Assembly (NCBI GenBank): GCA_004552595.1
Contig: SFNX01000030.1
Location: 1-31,919, forward strand
Origin: Lachnospiraceae bacterium
Lineage (GTDB): Bacteria; Bacillota; Clostridia; Lachnospirales; Lachnospiraceae
Reading direction: 5' to 3'
DNA length: 31,919 bases
The notes beneath the pieces are model-generated. The model did no database searches. It saw only the letters and a list, made by a program, of their open reading frames with translations, and was not told the DNA's origin. This document shows, piece by piece, positions 7,306 through 13,665 of this stretch; position 1 is the first letter of the stretch; each line of letters starts with the position of its first letter. A program made the position numbers and the translations under genes.

Positions 7306-7563
7306 ATGATGAACTTTGAAACTGCTTATGACCTTCTTGCCGAATATGTCACCGATAATACCGAAGTTCTTGACCTTGCTTTTGCAGTCGGCGGATGCAC
7401 TGTTGAAACCGCCGAAGCTATCCTTTACTATTACACCGGCTGGCACAGCTTTGAAGGCTATCTCGCCGAAATTAACGGTGAAGATGAAGAGCCCGATTGC
7501 GACGAAGTAGATCTCGAAATGGGATTTGATCCTTATGAGGGTTGCTACTCATATGACTGCTAA
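7306..7563 (+). CDS. Highly acidic hypothetical protein (85 aa)
   Basis: AGAGAGG precedes ATG 7306 (a second ATG follows at 7309). The N-terminal half is helical; the C-terminal half is strongly acidic (EDEEPDCDEVDLE). Acidity suggests a DNA-mimic or inhibitor role but proves nothing. Terminator at 7578. Confidence 0.78.
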   Translation: MMNFETAYDLLAEYVTDNTEVLDLAFAVGGCTVETAEAILYYYTGWHSFEGYLAEINGEDEEPDCDEVDLEMGFDPYEGCYSYDC

Positions 7564-7577
7564 TTGCACACACTTAC

Positions 7578-7598
7578 GGGGCTTTGCCCCCATTTTTT
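7578..7598 (+). terminator. Intrinsic terminator
   Basis: GGGGC, TTT loop, GCCCC, then CATTTTTT. Confidence 0.8.
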
Positions 7599-7604
7599 AT
7601 TGGG

Positions 7605-7631
7605 CGGCTCGTGAACTGGCGCCACGAGCCG
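7605..7631. repeat. 9-9-9 hairpin, copy 5
   Basis: Stem CGGCTCGTG, loop AACTGGCGC, stem CACGAGCCG. Confidence 0.85.
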
Positions 7632-7737
7632 TGTTTTCGATAATATATTATATACCATTTTTTTCAATTGCAAAATTGTATATAATATACTACTTCAAAT
7701 TTCCCGAAAATATATTATTTTTTCCGTGCAAAAACGC

Positions 7738-7766
7738 TTGAAATTAGCGGTCGTATGGTGTATAAT
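7738..7766 (+). promoter_or_regulatory. Sigma-A promoter
   Basis: TTGAAA 7738, TATAAT 7761, 17-bp spacer. Confidence 0.85.
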
Positions 7767-7798
7767 AGGTCTACCGAAAGAAAGAGAGGTAAATAAAA

Positions 7799-8284
7799 AT
7801 GACTATCGAAACTACTTATACCTATGACACCTTGTTTGCAGCTTATCGCAAAAATTCTGTTACATCTCACTTTTTGCTTGGTTTTGCTTATTATGGCGAA
7901 ATGTATGTTGTCGAAGCGGACTATGACCTTTTATATGCGGTCTGCAAGCTGGATAAAGCAAGCGATGACAACGGCGCTTCCCTCCGCTATGCTCCTACAT
8001 ATGACAAAAAGTTCATACTTCTCAACCACGGCGCGCGCAAGCTCAAGGATTACACCGAAAAACAGTTTAAGGCGGACTGCGAAAAGGCAAAAGCCGAACA
8101 CAACTACAACAAGGGCGATGTATTCGAGAGCCACATCTTCCATATGCACGGTCAGCCGTGGCACAAGGACAACCGCCCATTCTTCACTCACCCTGACATC
8201 TACATTGATGGCGTGGGGTATCAGATAAAGTGGGAACGTGCCACCCTCTGCAACGAAAGCACCCTTGCAAACCTGCCCCAATAA
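7799..8284 (+). CDS. PD-(D/E)XK nuclease-like phage protein (161 aa)
   Basis: The C-terminal part has KGDVFES (E110), then DIYIDG (D133, D137) and YQIKWE (Q142, K144). This order fits the restriction-endonuclease-like core E...D...(Q/E)XK. Similar domains occur in clostridial phage proteins. The N-terminal 90 residues are unrecognised. No second subunit or methylase lies nearby, so it is not an obvious restriction system; recombination or host-DNA attack are possible roles. AGAGAGG precedes ATG 7799. The stop codon is in the terminator loop. Confidence 0.8.
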   Translation: MTIETTYTYDTLFAAYRKNSVTSHFLLGFAYYGEMYVVEADYDLLYAVCKLDKASDDNGASLRYAPTYDKKFILLNHGARKLKDYTEKQFKADCEKAKAEHNYNKGDVFESHIFHMHGQPWHKDNRPFFTHPDIYIDGVGYQIKWERATLCNESTLANLPQ

Positions 8285-8296
8285 GGGGCTTTTTTT
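8275..8296 (+). terminator. Terminator containing the stop codon
   Basis: GCCCC, loop AATAA, GGGGC, T run. Confidence 0.85.
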
Positions 8297-8321
8297 ATTG
8301 CCTTATATGCAAAGTTTTGAG

Positions 8322-8348
8322 CCGCTCGTGAACTGGCGCCACGAGCGG
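8322..8348. repeat. 9-9-9 hairpin, copy 6
   Basis: Stem CCGCTCGTG, loop AACTGGCGC, stem CACGAGCGG. The second base pair is flipped relative to copy 5. Confidence 0.85.
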
Positions 8349-8431
8349 TGTTTCGATTTAATATATAATATACTAATTTTTCTTTACAAATTGGCTTTTG
8401 ATTTATATGTAATATATTTTCCCAAAAAGTA

Positions 8432-8459
8432 TTGACTTTTCAGCGTAATCTGATATAAT
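8432..8459 (+). promoter_or_regulatory. Sigma-A promoter
   Basis: TTGACT 8432, TATAAT 8454, 16-bp spacer. Confidence 0.8.
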
Positions 8460-8489
8460 AGCATCAGAAATTGAAAGGAGATACCTCAA

Positions 8490-8687
8490 ATGAAAGCTAT
8501 TACACACGAAAATTATATTATTCCTATTTCCTCTATTAACTTTATTCATTGGACTAATCCAAAGGAAATTAAAGTTTACCTTAAGTCCTCTACCGATAGT
8601 CGTGCTTATGTATGTTTACATTATGATGAATCAGACGAATGTGCAATCGCATATAATGATATGCTCATGATGTTTAGATATGCATAA
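8490..8687 (+). CDS. Small hypothetical protein (65 aa)
   Basis: AAAGGAG precedes ATG 8490. Reads as a short beta-rich protein (IIPISSINFIHWTNPKEIKVYL). No family recognised. No terminator: it runs straight into the next promoter. Confidence 0.72.
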   Translation: MKAITHENYIIPISSINFIHWTNPKEIKVYLKSSTDSRAYVCLHYDESDECAIAYNDMLMMFRYA

Positions 8688-8704
8688 TATATTCTAAAAA
8701 CCCC

Positions 8705-8733
8705 TTGACATATGTTCCATTATATGGTATAAT
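8705..8733 (+). promoter_or_regulatory. Sigma-A promoter
   Basis: TTGACA 8705, TATAAT 8728, 17-bp spacer. Confidence 0.9.
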
Positions 8734-8765
8734 AATGACAACAAAAGAGAAGGAGATATAAATCA

Positions 8766-8975
8766 ATGGAAACTGCTGAATTCTGCATCTCAATCTATTC
8801 CAACGACAACCGTGTGAACCTCTATTACAATGGCACGGAAGTAACTGCCGAAGCCTATGAGAGTATCGTTGCCGCAAGTCAGATGAGCTCCAGTCCCATG
8901 ACTATTACCTTATGGCACAAAGAAAATGACAAATGGGAGAATGTCGATCAACTCGACCTGCCTTTAGAAGAATAA
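8766..8975 (+). CDS. Small acidic hypothetical protein (69 aa)
   Basis: AAGGAG precedes ATG 8766. Acidic; no membrane segment or known domain. Terminator at 8974. Confidence 0.75.
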   Translation: METAEFCISIYSNDNRVNLYYNGTEVTAEAYESIVAASQMSSSPMTITLWHKENDKWENVDQLDLPLEE

Positions 8976-8996
8976 GGGGAAAACCCCCTTATTTTT
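8974..8996 (+). terminator. Intrinsic terminator
   Basis: AAGGGG, A-rich loop, CCCCTT, then TATTTTT. Confidence 0.75.
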
Positions 8997-9035
8997 ATAT
9001 TCTAAATGAAGATATATTATATATAATGCTTTTGG

Positions 9036-9062
9036 CCGGCCGCTTTCCCACGCAGCGGCCGG
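9036..9062. repeat. 9-9-9 hairpin, copy 7
   Basis: Stem CCGGCCGCT, loop TTCCCACGC, stem AGCGGCCGG. Confidence 0.85.
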
Positions 9063-9145
9063 AATTTCGATTTTATATATAATATACAATTTTTTCTTCG
9101 CAAATCTCGGGCCGCATTATATATGATATATTTTCCCATAACTCC

Positions 9146-9174
9146 TTGACAGCCCACCCCCTTTATGCTATAAT
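9146..9174 (+). promoter_or_regulatory. Sigma-A promoter with no clear gene
   Basis: TTGACA 9146, TATAAT 9169, 17-bp spacer, UP-like tract upstream. No good start codon with a ribosome site follows. Confidence 0.88.
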
Positions 9175-9180
9175 AGCATT

Positions 9181-9300
9181 GTCAAGAGGAAAGACGACCA
9201 TCGCAAGAAATCTTGTCGGAAGTCTTGGAACACAGACACGTGCTATGCCACCGCAGAAGGTAGGGCATATCGGAGAGGACTTAAAAAATTTTTTGAAAAA
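9181..9300 (+). ncRNA. Candidate small RNA 1
   Basis: About 120 nt between a consensus promoter and the next one. It includes a hairpin at about 9242-9268 (TATGCC, inner CC/GG, GGCATA) and a possible AAGAC/GTCTT pairing near 9191-9226. It ends in an A/T run. A weak TTG-started frame (46 codons) exists but has no ribosome site and runs through the next UP tract, so RNA is favoured. Function unknown. Confidence 0.4.
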
Positions 9301-9315
9301 CTTTTCAAAAACCCC

Positions 9316-9344
9316 TTGACAATTCACTCCCTATATGCTATAAT
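9316..9344 (+). promoter_or_regulatory. Sigma-A promoter of small-RNA unit
   Basis: TTGACA 9316, TATAAT 9339, 17-bp spacer. Confidence 0.9.
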
Positions 9345-9349
9345 ACCAA

Positions 9350-9436
9350 TAGCAAAAGCAACCAAGAAATTATCTGCCATTCGATATACCTCCATCTCTT
9401 TCTGCTGATAGGCGGGACTACACATCCCGCCTTTTC
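9350..9436 (+). ncRNA. Candidate small RNA 2 with anti-Shine-Dalgarno stretch
   Basis: About 86 nt from a consensus promoter to a terminator (GGCGGG, 9-nt loop, CCCGCC, TTTT at 9411-9435). It contains TACCTCCATCTCTTTCT (9387-9403), complementary with a small bulge to the AGAAAGAGAGGTA leaders of array genes such as those at 2638, 7306 and 7799. No plus-strand ORF. The minus strand holds an 18-codon frame with a GGAGG site (MADNFL...), but no minus-strand promoter is visible. Confidence 0.5.
9411..9436 (+). terminator. Intrinsic terminator of small RNA 2
   Basis: GGCGGG, loop ACTACACAT, CCCGCC, TTTTC. Confidence 0.8.
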
Positions 9437-9515
9437 AGCACTCCCCAAGAATATATAATATAATATATAACGACGACCGAGCACGCGAATATATTATATA
9501 TAATGAAAAAACCTA

Positions 9516-9544
9516 TTGACGTCCCACCCTCAATGTGCTATAAT
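9516..9544 (+). promoter_or_regulatory. Upstream tandem promoter of the gene at 9735
   Basis: TTGACG 9516, TATAAT 9539, 17-bp spacer. Confidence 0.82.
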
Positions 9545-9550
9545 ACAGAT

Positions 9551-9640
9551 GTTCCAAAGGGAAGCGGGACACGCCCCCATAACGCAAGTGCGGGAGCAAG
9601 CCCCCTATAATGAAAATGCGGGAGCAAGTCAAGAAAATAT
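9551..9640 (+). ncRNA. Short transcribed leader or small RNA 3
   Basis: About 90 nt between tandem promoters, with TGCGGGAGCAAG repeated at 9588 and 9617. An ATG-started frame at 9549 happens to stay open into the gene at 9735 but has no ribosome site. It may be a structured leader or regulatory RNA. Confidence 0.3.
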
Positions 9641-9654
9641 ATTTTTCAAACCCC

Positions 9655-9683
9655 TTGACAAATCCCACCCCATATGGTACAAT
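9655..9683 (+). promoter_or_regulatory. Sigma-A promoter
   Basis: TTGACA 9655, TACAAT 9678, 17-bp spacer. Confidence 0.82.
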
Positions 9684-9734
9684 ATAATCACAACAAGGGA
9701 ACGACACCCTCTAAAACGAGAAAGGCTACCACTT

Positions 9735-10091
9735 ATGGCAAAGAACCCCCTTACTTATGCGGACGCGCTGACCAATGCCCTCGCCCTTGATGGGCTGAAT
9801 GAGGACACCCGCGCCACCCTCGTTGCGCTCAAGGCTTCTATCGAGAAGAAGAACTCCGCAGACCGCAAGCCCACTGCTACGCAGACCGCGAACGAGAATA
9901 CCAAGGCTGAAATCCTTGCTGCTCTCGCAGACGGCACCCCCCGCACCGTGACCGAGATTATGAGTGCGGTACCCACACTCAATGGTGCTTCCAATCAGAA
10001 GGCTTCTGCCCTCGTACGGCAGTTGGTAGAGGACGGCACCCTCAAGCGCGAACTCGTCAAGCGCAAGGCGTATTTCTCTCTCGCTCGATAA
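9735..10091 (+). CDS. Winged-helix-like DNA-binding protein, paralog A (118 aa)
   Basis: The N-terminal half is an Ala-rich helix pair (YADALTNALAL...DTRATLVALKASIEKKN) with a linker. The C-terminal half (KAEILAALADGTPRTVTEIM, then ALVRQLVEDGTLKRE, then KAYFSL) has the helix-turn-helix-wing layout. About 88 percent identical in protein to the gene at 14661, but third codon positions are very different. The ATG at 9735 has only AAAGG 9 bases upstream, and two tandem promoters precede it. Likely an abundant phage DNA-binding or regulatory protein (inference). Confidence 0.82.
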   Translation: MAKNPLTYADALTNALALDGLNEDTRATLVALKASIEKKNSADRKPTATQTANENTKAEILAALADGTPRTVTEIMSAVPTLNGASNQKASALVRQLVEDGTLKRELVKRKAYFSLAR

Positions 10092-10100
10092 GGGAAAACC

Positions 10101-10138
10101 ATTCCTGCCTGTCGCCTCCGCAGGCAGGAATATATTTT
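10101..10138 (+). terminator. Strong hairpin terminator
   Basis: 11-bp stem ATTCCTGCCTG/CAGGCAGGAAT with a 9-nt loop, then TATTTTG. Confidence 0.65.
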
Positions 10139-10147
10139 GTCCTCGGA

Positions 10148-10196
10148 AATATATAATATATTTTCGCGCCCGGCCGCAATTATATATAATATATTT
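10148..10196. repeat. AT/GC spacer element 1
   Basis: AATATATAATATATT, GC core CGCCCGGCCGC, second AT block. Confidence 0.75.
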
Positions 10197-10208
10197 GTAA
10201 AAAGGAGG

Positions 10209-10237
10209 TTGACTTTTCATAAAAGATTTGGTATAAT
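10209..10237 (+). promoter_or_regulatory. Sigma-A promoter
   Basis: TTGACT 10209, TATAAT 10232, 17-bp spacer. Confidence 0.85.
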
Positions 10238-10271
10238 TACTATGCTGAAAAAGAGAAAGGAGAATACCTTA

Positions 10272-10703
10272 ATGACTATTTACTTCGATATGGACGGAAC
10301 GATTGCCGACTTCTACGGTGTGGAAAATTGGCTGAATTATCTTGAAGCCCACGATACCACCCCTTACGAAGTTGCAAAGCCCCTCATTCATTTTTCTACC
10401 CTCGCCCGTATGTTGAACCGCTTAAAGCGTGAAGGCTACACCCTCGGCATTATTTCTTGGTGTTCCCGAAGCGGTACTCCCGAATATAATGACCGCACTG
10501 CCGAAGCAAAGCGGAATTGGCTCGCAAAACACTTGCCGAGTGTACAGTTTGACATAATTCACATTATCCCCTACGGAACTCCCAAAAATCGTTATAACAA
10601 AGGAAATGACATTTTGTTTGATGACGAAGAACGCAACCGCAGAGCATGGACAGGCAGAGCTTACCGACAAGATGAAATATTTGAAGTGCTAAAAGAGCTG
10701 TAA
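10272..10703 (+). CDS. HAD-superfamily phosphatase / 5'-nucleotidase-like (143 aa)
   Basis: Motif I FDMDGT (nucleophile D6, acid/base D8), motif II in GIISWCS, a Lys-containing motif III region (KNRYNK) and motif IV ILFDDEERNR. The small size and motif spacing fit phage HAD nucleotidases. It probably hydrolyses a nucleotide or sugar phosphate; substrate unknown. GAGAAAGGAG precedes ATG 10272. The stop is in the terminator loop. Its neighbour at 10851 is an HD phosphohydrolase, so both may alter host nucleotide pools. Confidence 0.88.
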   Translation: MTIYFDMDGTIADFYGVENWLNYLEAHDTTPYEVAKPLIHFSTLARMLNRLKREGYTLGIISWCSRSGTPEYNDRTAEAKRNWLAKHLPSVQFDIIHIIPYGTPKNRYNKGNDILFDDEERNRRAWTGRAYRQDEIFEVLKEL

Positions 10704-10713
10704 AGCTCTTTTA
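10692..10713 (+). terminator. Terminator containing the stop codon
   Basis: AAAGAGCT, loop GTAA, AGCTCTTT, short T run. Confidence 0.8.
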
Positions 10714-10731
10714 TGTTACACCAACAGATTG

Positions 10732-10780
10732 TATATAATATATTTGCGCGACCGGGCCGAAAAATATATTATTTTTTTTT
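10732..10780. repeat. AT/GC spacer element 2
   Basis: Two AT blocks around GCGACCGGGCCG. Confidence 0.72.
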
Positions 10781-10790
10781 GAAAAAGTGC

Positions 10791-10819
10791 TTGACATTTT
10801 CGCTTCAATCTGTTATAAT
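10791..10819 (+). promoter_or_regulatory. Sigma-A promoter
   Basis: TTGACA 10791, TATAAT 10814, 17-bp spacer; strong UP-like tract. Confidence 0.92.
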
Positions 10820-10850
10820 ACCAATAGTGGAAAGGAAAGGAGATACCACA

Positions 10851-11486
10851 ATGAAAAAGTCACTTTATTTTCAGACCGAGCTTGAACGCATTACTGACCT
10901 CACCCTGCGCGAGTTTTGCGCCCGTTTTCTGGACGAACGTGTAGGCGCATGGTTTTGGTTAAGCGGTGCTTCTTCTTCGGGCAAGTTTCACCCTGTTTTT
11001 TCGCAGGGAATAGGCGGTTTAGTCCGTCACGTTAAAGCCGCTTGTATGTTCCTCGAAGAACTACTGCGTTTAAGTCGTTGGAGCTATATGCCCGATAAAT
11101 ACAAGGACTATGCCAGAGTTGCAATCCTGCTTCATGACTGCGCCAAGTATGGCAAGGGGGACGAAATGGACAAAGACGACTATGCACAACATGGCGCAAT
11201 TTGCGCCGAGATGGTAAAAGAGTTTTGGGACGAAGAATATGCCGACCGCTATGGCAAAATGCCTGATTTAATTCCTATGGCTATCCGCTCCCACATGGGT
11301 CAATGGGTCACAGACAGAGAGGATAGACCTTTTACATCGCTCGACCAGCTCGTACATTATGCGGATTATATTTCAAGTCGTAATTTTATCGGCATTCCGA
11401 GCGTAACTGCCGAGTATGAAGCAGTAGCCGAGCAGGAGCGCAAGGAGTTTGAGAAGCTGACCGCCGATATTCCGTTGCCGTTCTAA
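10851..11486 (+). CDS. HD-domain phosphohydrolase (211 aa)
   Basis: Metal-binding HD pattern: H60 (GLVRHV), H95-D96 (LLHDCAKYG), H114 (AQHG), H148 (RSHMGQW), D172 (YADYISSR). This is the complete set for an HD phosphohydrolase of the YqeK/YfbR-like type. Likely a nucleotide or cyclic-nucleotide hydrolase; substrate unknown. AAAGGAG precedes ATG 10851. A role against nucleotide-signalling host defences is possible but not shown. Confidence 0.88.
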   Translation: MKKSLYFQTELERITDLTLREFCARFLDERVGAWFWLSGASSSGKFHPVFSQGIGGLVRHVKAACMFLEELLRLSRWSYMPDKYKDYARVAILLHDCAKYGKGDEMDKDDYAQHGAICAEMVKEFWDEEYADRYGKMPDLIPMAIRSHMGQWVTDREDRPFTSLDQLVHYADYISSRNFIGIPSVTAEYEAVAEQERKEFEKLTADIPLPF

Positions 11487-11513
11487 AAGAGGGGACACCC
11501 CCTCTTTTTTTTG
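11486..11513 (+). terminator. Intrinsic terminator
   Basis: GAGGGG, ACACC, CCCTC with flanking A/T, long T run. Confidence 0.85.
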
Positions 11514-11520
11514 AGCGAAA

Positions 11521-11570
11521 AAATAATATATAATATATTTTGCGTCCCGGGCGCAAAAATATATTATTTT
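11521..11570. repeat. AT/GC spacer element 3
   Basis: Two AT blocks around GCGTCCCGGGCGC. Confidence 0.8.
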
Positions 11571-11576
11571 AATCCC

Positions 11577-11605
11577 TTGACATTTGATTTGACTTCTGTT
11601 ATAAT
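11577..11605 (+). promoter_or_regulatory. Sigma-A promoter
   Basis: TTGACA 11577, TATAAT 11600, 17-bp spacer. Confidence 0.9.
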
Positions 11606-11635
11606 ATTATCATCAAAGAGAGGAGATACAAACCA

Positions 11636-11893
11636 ATGGAAAGAGTAAAGCAGTTTTTCAAAATCGAAGAGCCGTACCGCTTTGAGTGGAATGACCTTCG
11701 TTGCCTTGCGACCATCGCTAATGTTGTATTGATAATGTTTTTCGGCTTGTCGATTGCGTGGTTCGGTCTGGGTATCGCAATTGTTGGACTGATTAAAGAT
11801 TTCACAAGCGACCGCCACATCAACGGCATTTTGATGCACTTGGCAGGAATTGCCCTCAATATTTACTTCCTTATTCTGTATTACGGAGCGTGA
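11636..11893 (+). CDS. Two-helix membrane protein (85 aa)
   Basis: Cytosolic-looking charged N-terminus (1-25), then two hydrophobic segments at about 27-50 and 68-84. AGAGGAG precedes ATG 11636. It forms a unit with the membrane protein at 11899. A lysis or exclusion pair is possible, but no holin or antiholin signature is recognised. Confidence 0.75.
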   Translation: MERVKQFFKIEEPYRFEWNDLRCLATIANVVLIMFFGLSIAWFGLGIAIVGLIKDFTSDRHINGILMHLAGIALNIYFLILYYGA

Positions 11894-11898
11894 TAATT

Positions 11899-12072
11899 AT
11901 GGCTATCGCAATTATGCTATCTATTACTTTTATCTGGTTTGCGGTTGGCTTCTGGGGAATGTGGCTTGCGGCAGACCCTAACTTTGATAAAGTGAATGTT
12001 CCCGCCTTGCTTGCGCTATTCGTTTTCCCGTTCATTCTTCTATTTACAGGCTCTGCCCTCGGGATGATATAA
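11899..12072 (+). CDS. Two-helix membrane protein (57 aa)
   Basis: The start at 11899 lies 5 bases after the previous TGA, with GGAG 10 bases upstream; a GTG at 11890 would be too close to GGAG. Two hydrophobic stretches (3-27 and 36-56) around ADPNFDKVNVPA. Probably translationally coupled to 11636. The stop merges into the AT element and no terminator is seen. Confidence 0.72.
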   Translation: MAIAIMLSITFIWFAVGFWGMWLAADPNFDKVNVPALLALFVFPFILLFTGSALGMI

Positions 12073-12110
12073 TATATTATCCCGCCCGAGCTGGAAAATA
12101 TATTATTTTA
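12066..12110. repeat. AT/GC spacer element 4
   Basis: Two AT blocks around CCGCCCGAGCTGG (degenerate core). Confidence 0.65.
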
Positions 12111-12115
12111 ACCCC

Positions 12116-12144
12116 TTGACTTTTCATTTGACTTGTGTTAGAAT
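12116..12144 (+). promoter_or_regulatory. Sigma-A promoter
   Basis: TTGACT 12116, TAGAAT 12139, 17-bp spacer. Confidence 0.78.
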
Positions 12145-12174
12145 ATAATCACCAAGAGAAAGAGAGAAGCTAAA

Positions 12175-12585
12175 ATGACTATCCGTTTTGCGACAAAGGA
12201 AGATGAAATCCGCATTATCCGCGCCATACAGAACAAGCACATGGATTACAACCAGCCCACCCATGTTCGCGAGGATATTCGCGCCAATAGGCTCATTGTG
12301 GCAGAAGATAAGGGCAAGTTGCTCGGCTCGTGCGCTTTGGTTGCTGAACCTAACTTCGGCTATCACGCTATCAAGCGTTTGTGCGTTTTCGCCAAGGCTT
12401 CGAGGAGCAATGGCGTTGCGACCGCTATGGTCAAGTGGCTTTGCGATTATTTCAGTATGTTAAAGATAGGCGCGACTCCGTGGACTACCAATCCCACAAT
12501 GTGTCATATTTTTGAAAAGCTCGGCTTTGAATATCAGTATACCTTTTCTACCTATTACATGTTCTACCTCTTAAAACGCAAATAA
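12175..12585 (+). CDS. GNAT-family acetyltransferase (136 aa)
   Basis: Small GNAT: beta strand LIVAEDKGKLLGSCAL, acetyl-CoA loop RSNGVA (R77, G80, A82), then a helix and C-terminal IFEKLGFEYQ. The size is normal for the family. It would acetylate a small molecule or protein amine; target unknown. AGAGAGAAG precedes ATG 12175. There is no terminator before the next promoter. Confidence 0.85.
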   Translation: MTIRFATKEDEIRIIRAIQNKHMDYNQPTHVREDIRANRLIVAEDKGKLLGSCALVAEPNFGYHAIKRLCVFAKASRSNGVATAMVKWLCDYFSMLKIGATPWTTNPTMCHIFEKLGFEYQYTFSTYYMFYLLKRK

Positions 12586-12603
12586 TATATTTTGCATACC
12601 CTA

Positions 12604-12632
12604 TTGACAAATAAAAAATAATTTGTTATAAT
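12604..12632 (+). promoter_or_regulatory. Sigma-A promoter
   Basis: TTGACA 12604, TATAAT 12627, 17-bp spacer. Confidence 0.9.
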
Positions 12633-12663
12633 AATAATATCAAAAAAAAGGAGATAAACAACT

Positions 12664-12933
12664 ATGTTCGACAAGCTTCGCACCAAAATCCGCCATCGCA
12701 GAAACCGCCTCCCCAACCTGTGCGTAAAGGTTGACCCCTACAAGCAGAATGTCTACATCTGGGAGAAGGGACACAAGGACAAGATGATGCTCTTTGCGGA
12801 CTACGACAAACAGCCCTTGCAGGATATGATGATCGAGTTCTATTCCGAGAAGTGCAAGGAAGAACAGCAGATCGCTAAAAGCCGTGAACACGCAGGTATC
12901 ACCTACATCAAGGTGAAGCACCCGACCGAATGA
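12664..12933 (+). CDS. Basic hypothetical protein (89 aa)
   Basis: AAAGGAG precedes ATG 12664. Very basic N-terminus (LRTKIRHRRNR), then alternating strands and a long helix. No family recognised; nucleic-acid binding is plausible from charge only. The stop TGA forms the start of the terminator stem. Confidence 0.75.
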   Translation: MFDKLRTKIRHRRNRLPNLCVKVDPYKQNVYIWEKGHKDKMMLFADYDKQPLQDMMIEFYSEKCKEEQQIAKSREHAGITYIKVKHPTE

Positions 12934-12954
12934 GGGCGGTTGCCCTCATTTTTT
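12931..12954 (+). terminator. Terminator starting at the stop codon
   Basis: TGAGGGC, loop GGTT, GCCCTCA, T run. Confidence 0.85.
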
Positions 12955-12963
12955 GCCGAACGG

Positions 12964-13010
12964 CAATATATAATATATTCTTCAGCCCGGGCGCAAAAAT
13001 ATATTATTCT
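12964..13010. repeat. AT/GC spacer element 5
   Basis: Two AT blocks around CAGCCCGGGCGC. Confidence 0.8.
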
Positions 13011-13016
13011 AAAGTA

Positions 13017-13045
13017 TTGACTTTGCTTGACAAGTGTGTTATACT
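13017..13045 (+). promoter_or_regulatory. Sigma-A promoter
   Basis: TTGACT 13017, TATACT 13040, 17-bp spacer. Confidence 0.82.
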
Positions 13046-13075
13046 ATAATCATCAAGAGAAAGGAGATACCAAAA

Positions 13076-13522
13076 ATGAAGATTTACCTCTGCGGCTCGT
13101 GTGGTTCGACCGAGCGCACACGAATGGTCAAAGTTGCCGAGCTTCTGCGCTCGTTGGGGTATGATGTGTACTGCCCCTTTGAACTCCAAATCCCTAATGC
13201 GTGGGATATGACCCAAGAAGATTGGGCAGAAAAAGTATTTAAGGCTGATGTGCAAGCTATCCTGCATAGCGACATTTTCCTCTTTATCTCTGTTGGACGT
13301 ATTAGCACAGCAGGCTCTAACTGGGAACAGGGCTATGCTTACGCTCACGAAATCCCCACTTATGTATTCCAAATCACCGATGCGCAGACCTCGTTAATGA
13401 CCTATTGTGGGTGCGACAATTTTGTCAATACTTCCGAAGAAAATCTTGAAAAGGATTTGCGTGCCGTCTTTGAAAAGGAATGCCGCCCTTATCATACAGA
13501 ATGTAAAACAATCTTAACATAA
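13076..13522 (+). CDS. Nucleoside 2-deoxyribosyltransferase-like protein (148 aa)
   Basis: Rossmann-like start MKIYLCGS, then a buried strand around D66 (SDIFLFISVGR), then GSNWEQGYAYA with E84 in the position of the catalytic Glu of this superfamily. Such enzymes cleave or transfer nucleoside bases; some relatives act in phage nucleotide salvage. The exact substrate is unknown. AAAGGAG precedes ATG 13076. Confidence 0.82.
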   Translation: MKIYLCGSCGSTERTRMVKVAELLRSLGYDVYCPFELQIPNAWDMTQEDWAEKVFKADVQAILHSDIFLFISVGRISTAGSNWEQGYAYAHEIPTYVFQITDAQTSLMTYCGCDNFVNTSEENLEKDLRAVFEKECRPYHTECKTILT

Positions 13523-13543
13523 GACGCGCAAGCGTCTTTTTTT
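13521..13543 (+). terminator. Intrinsic terminator
   Basis: AAGACGC, GCAA, GCGTCTT, T run; overlaps the stop codon. Confidence 0.88.
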
Positions 13544-13548
13544 ATCTC

Positions 13549-13595
13549 AAATAATATACAATCTCGCCCGGGCGCGCGAATATATAATATATAAT
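13549..13595. repeat. AT/GC spacer element 6
   Basis: AT block, core TCGCCCGGGCGCGCG, AT block. Confidence 0.8.
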
Positions 13596-13606
13596 GCAAA
13601 ATAGGG

Positions 13607-13635
13607 TTGCGTTTTTTTGACCGCTATGGTATAAT
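13607..13635 (+). promoter_or_regulatory. Sigma-A promoter
   Basis: TTGCGT 13607, TATAAT 13630, 17-bp spacer. Confidence 0.8.
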
Positions 13636-13665
13636 AGAGCCGATGAAGGAAAGGAGACCTTTGAA

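Noticed and set aside
4663..9062. Integron attC sites
   Set aside because: The hairpins are short and lack the R/L box layout, every gene has its own promoter, and no integrase is seen in the window.
9361..9420. Minus-strand 18-codon peptide with a GGAGG site
   Set aside because: No minus-strand promoter; the plus strand has a perfect promoter and terminator here. Kept only as an alternative to the small RNA.
9516..9734. In-frame N-terminal extension of the gene at 9735
   Set aside because: It runs through both promoters, has no ribosome site, and the paralog at 14661 has no such extension.
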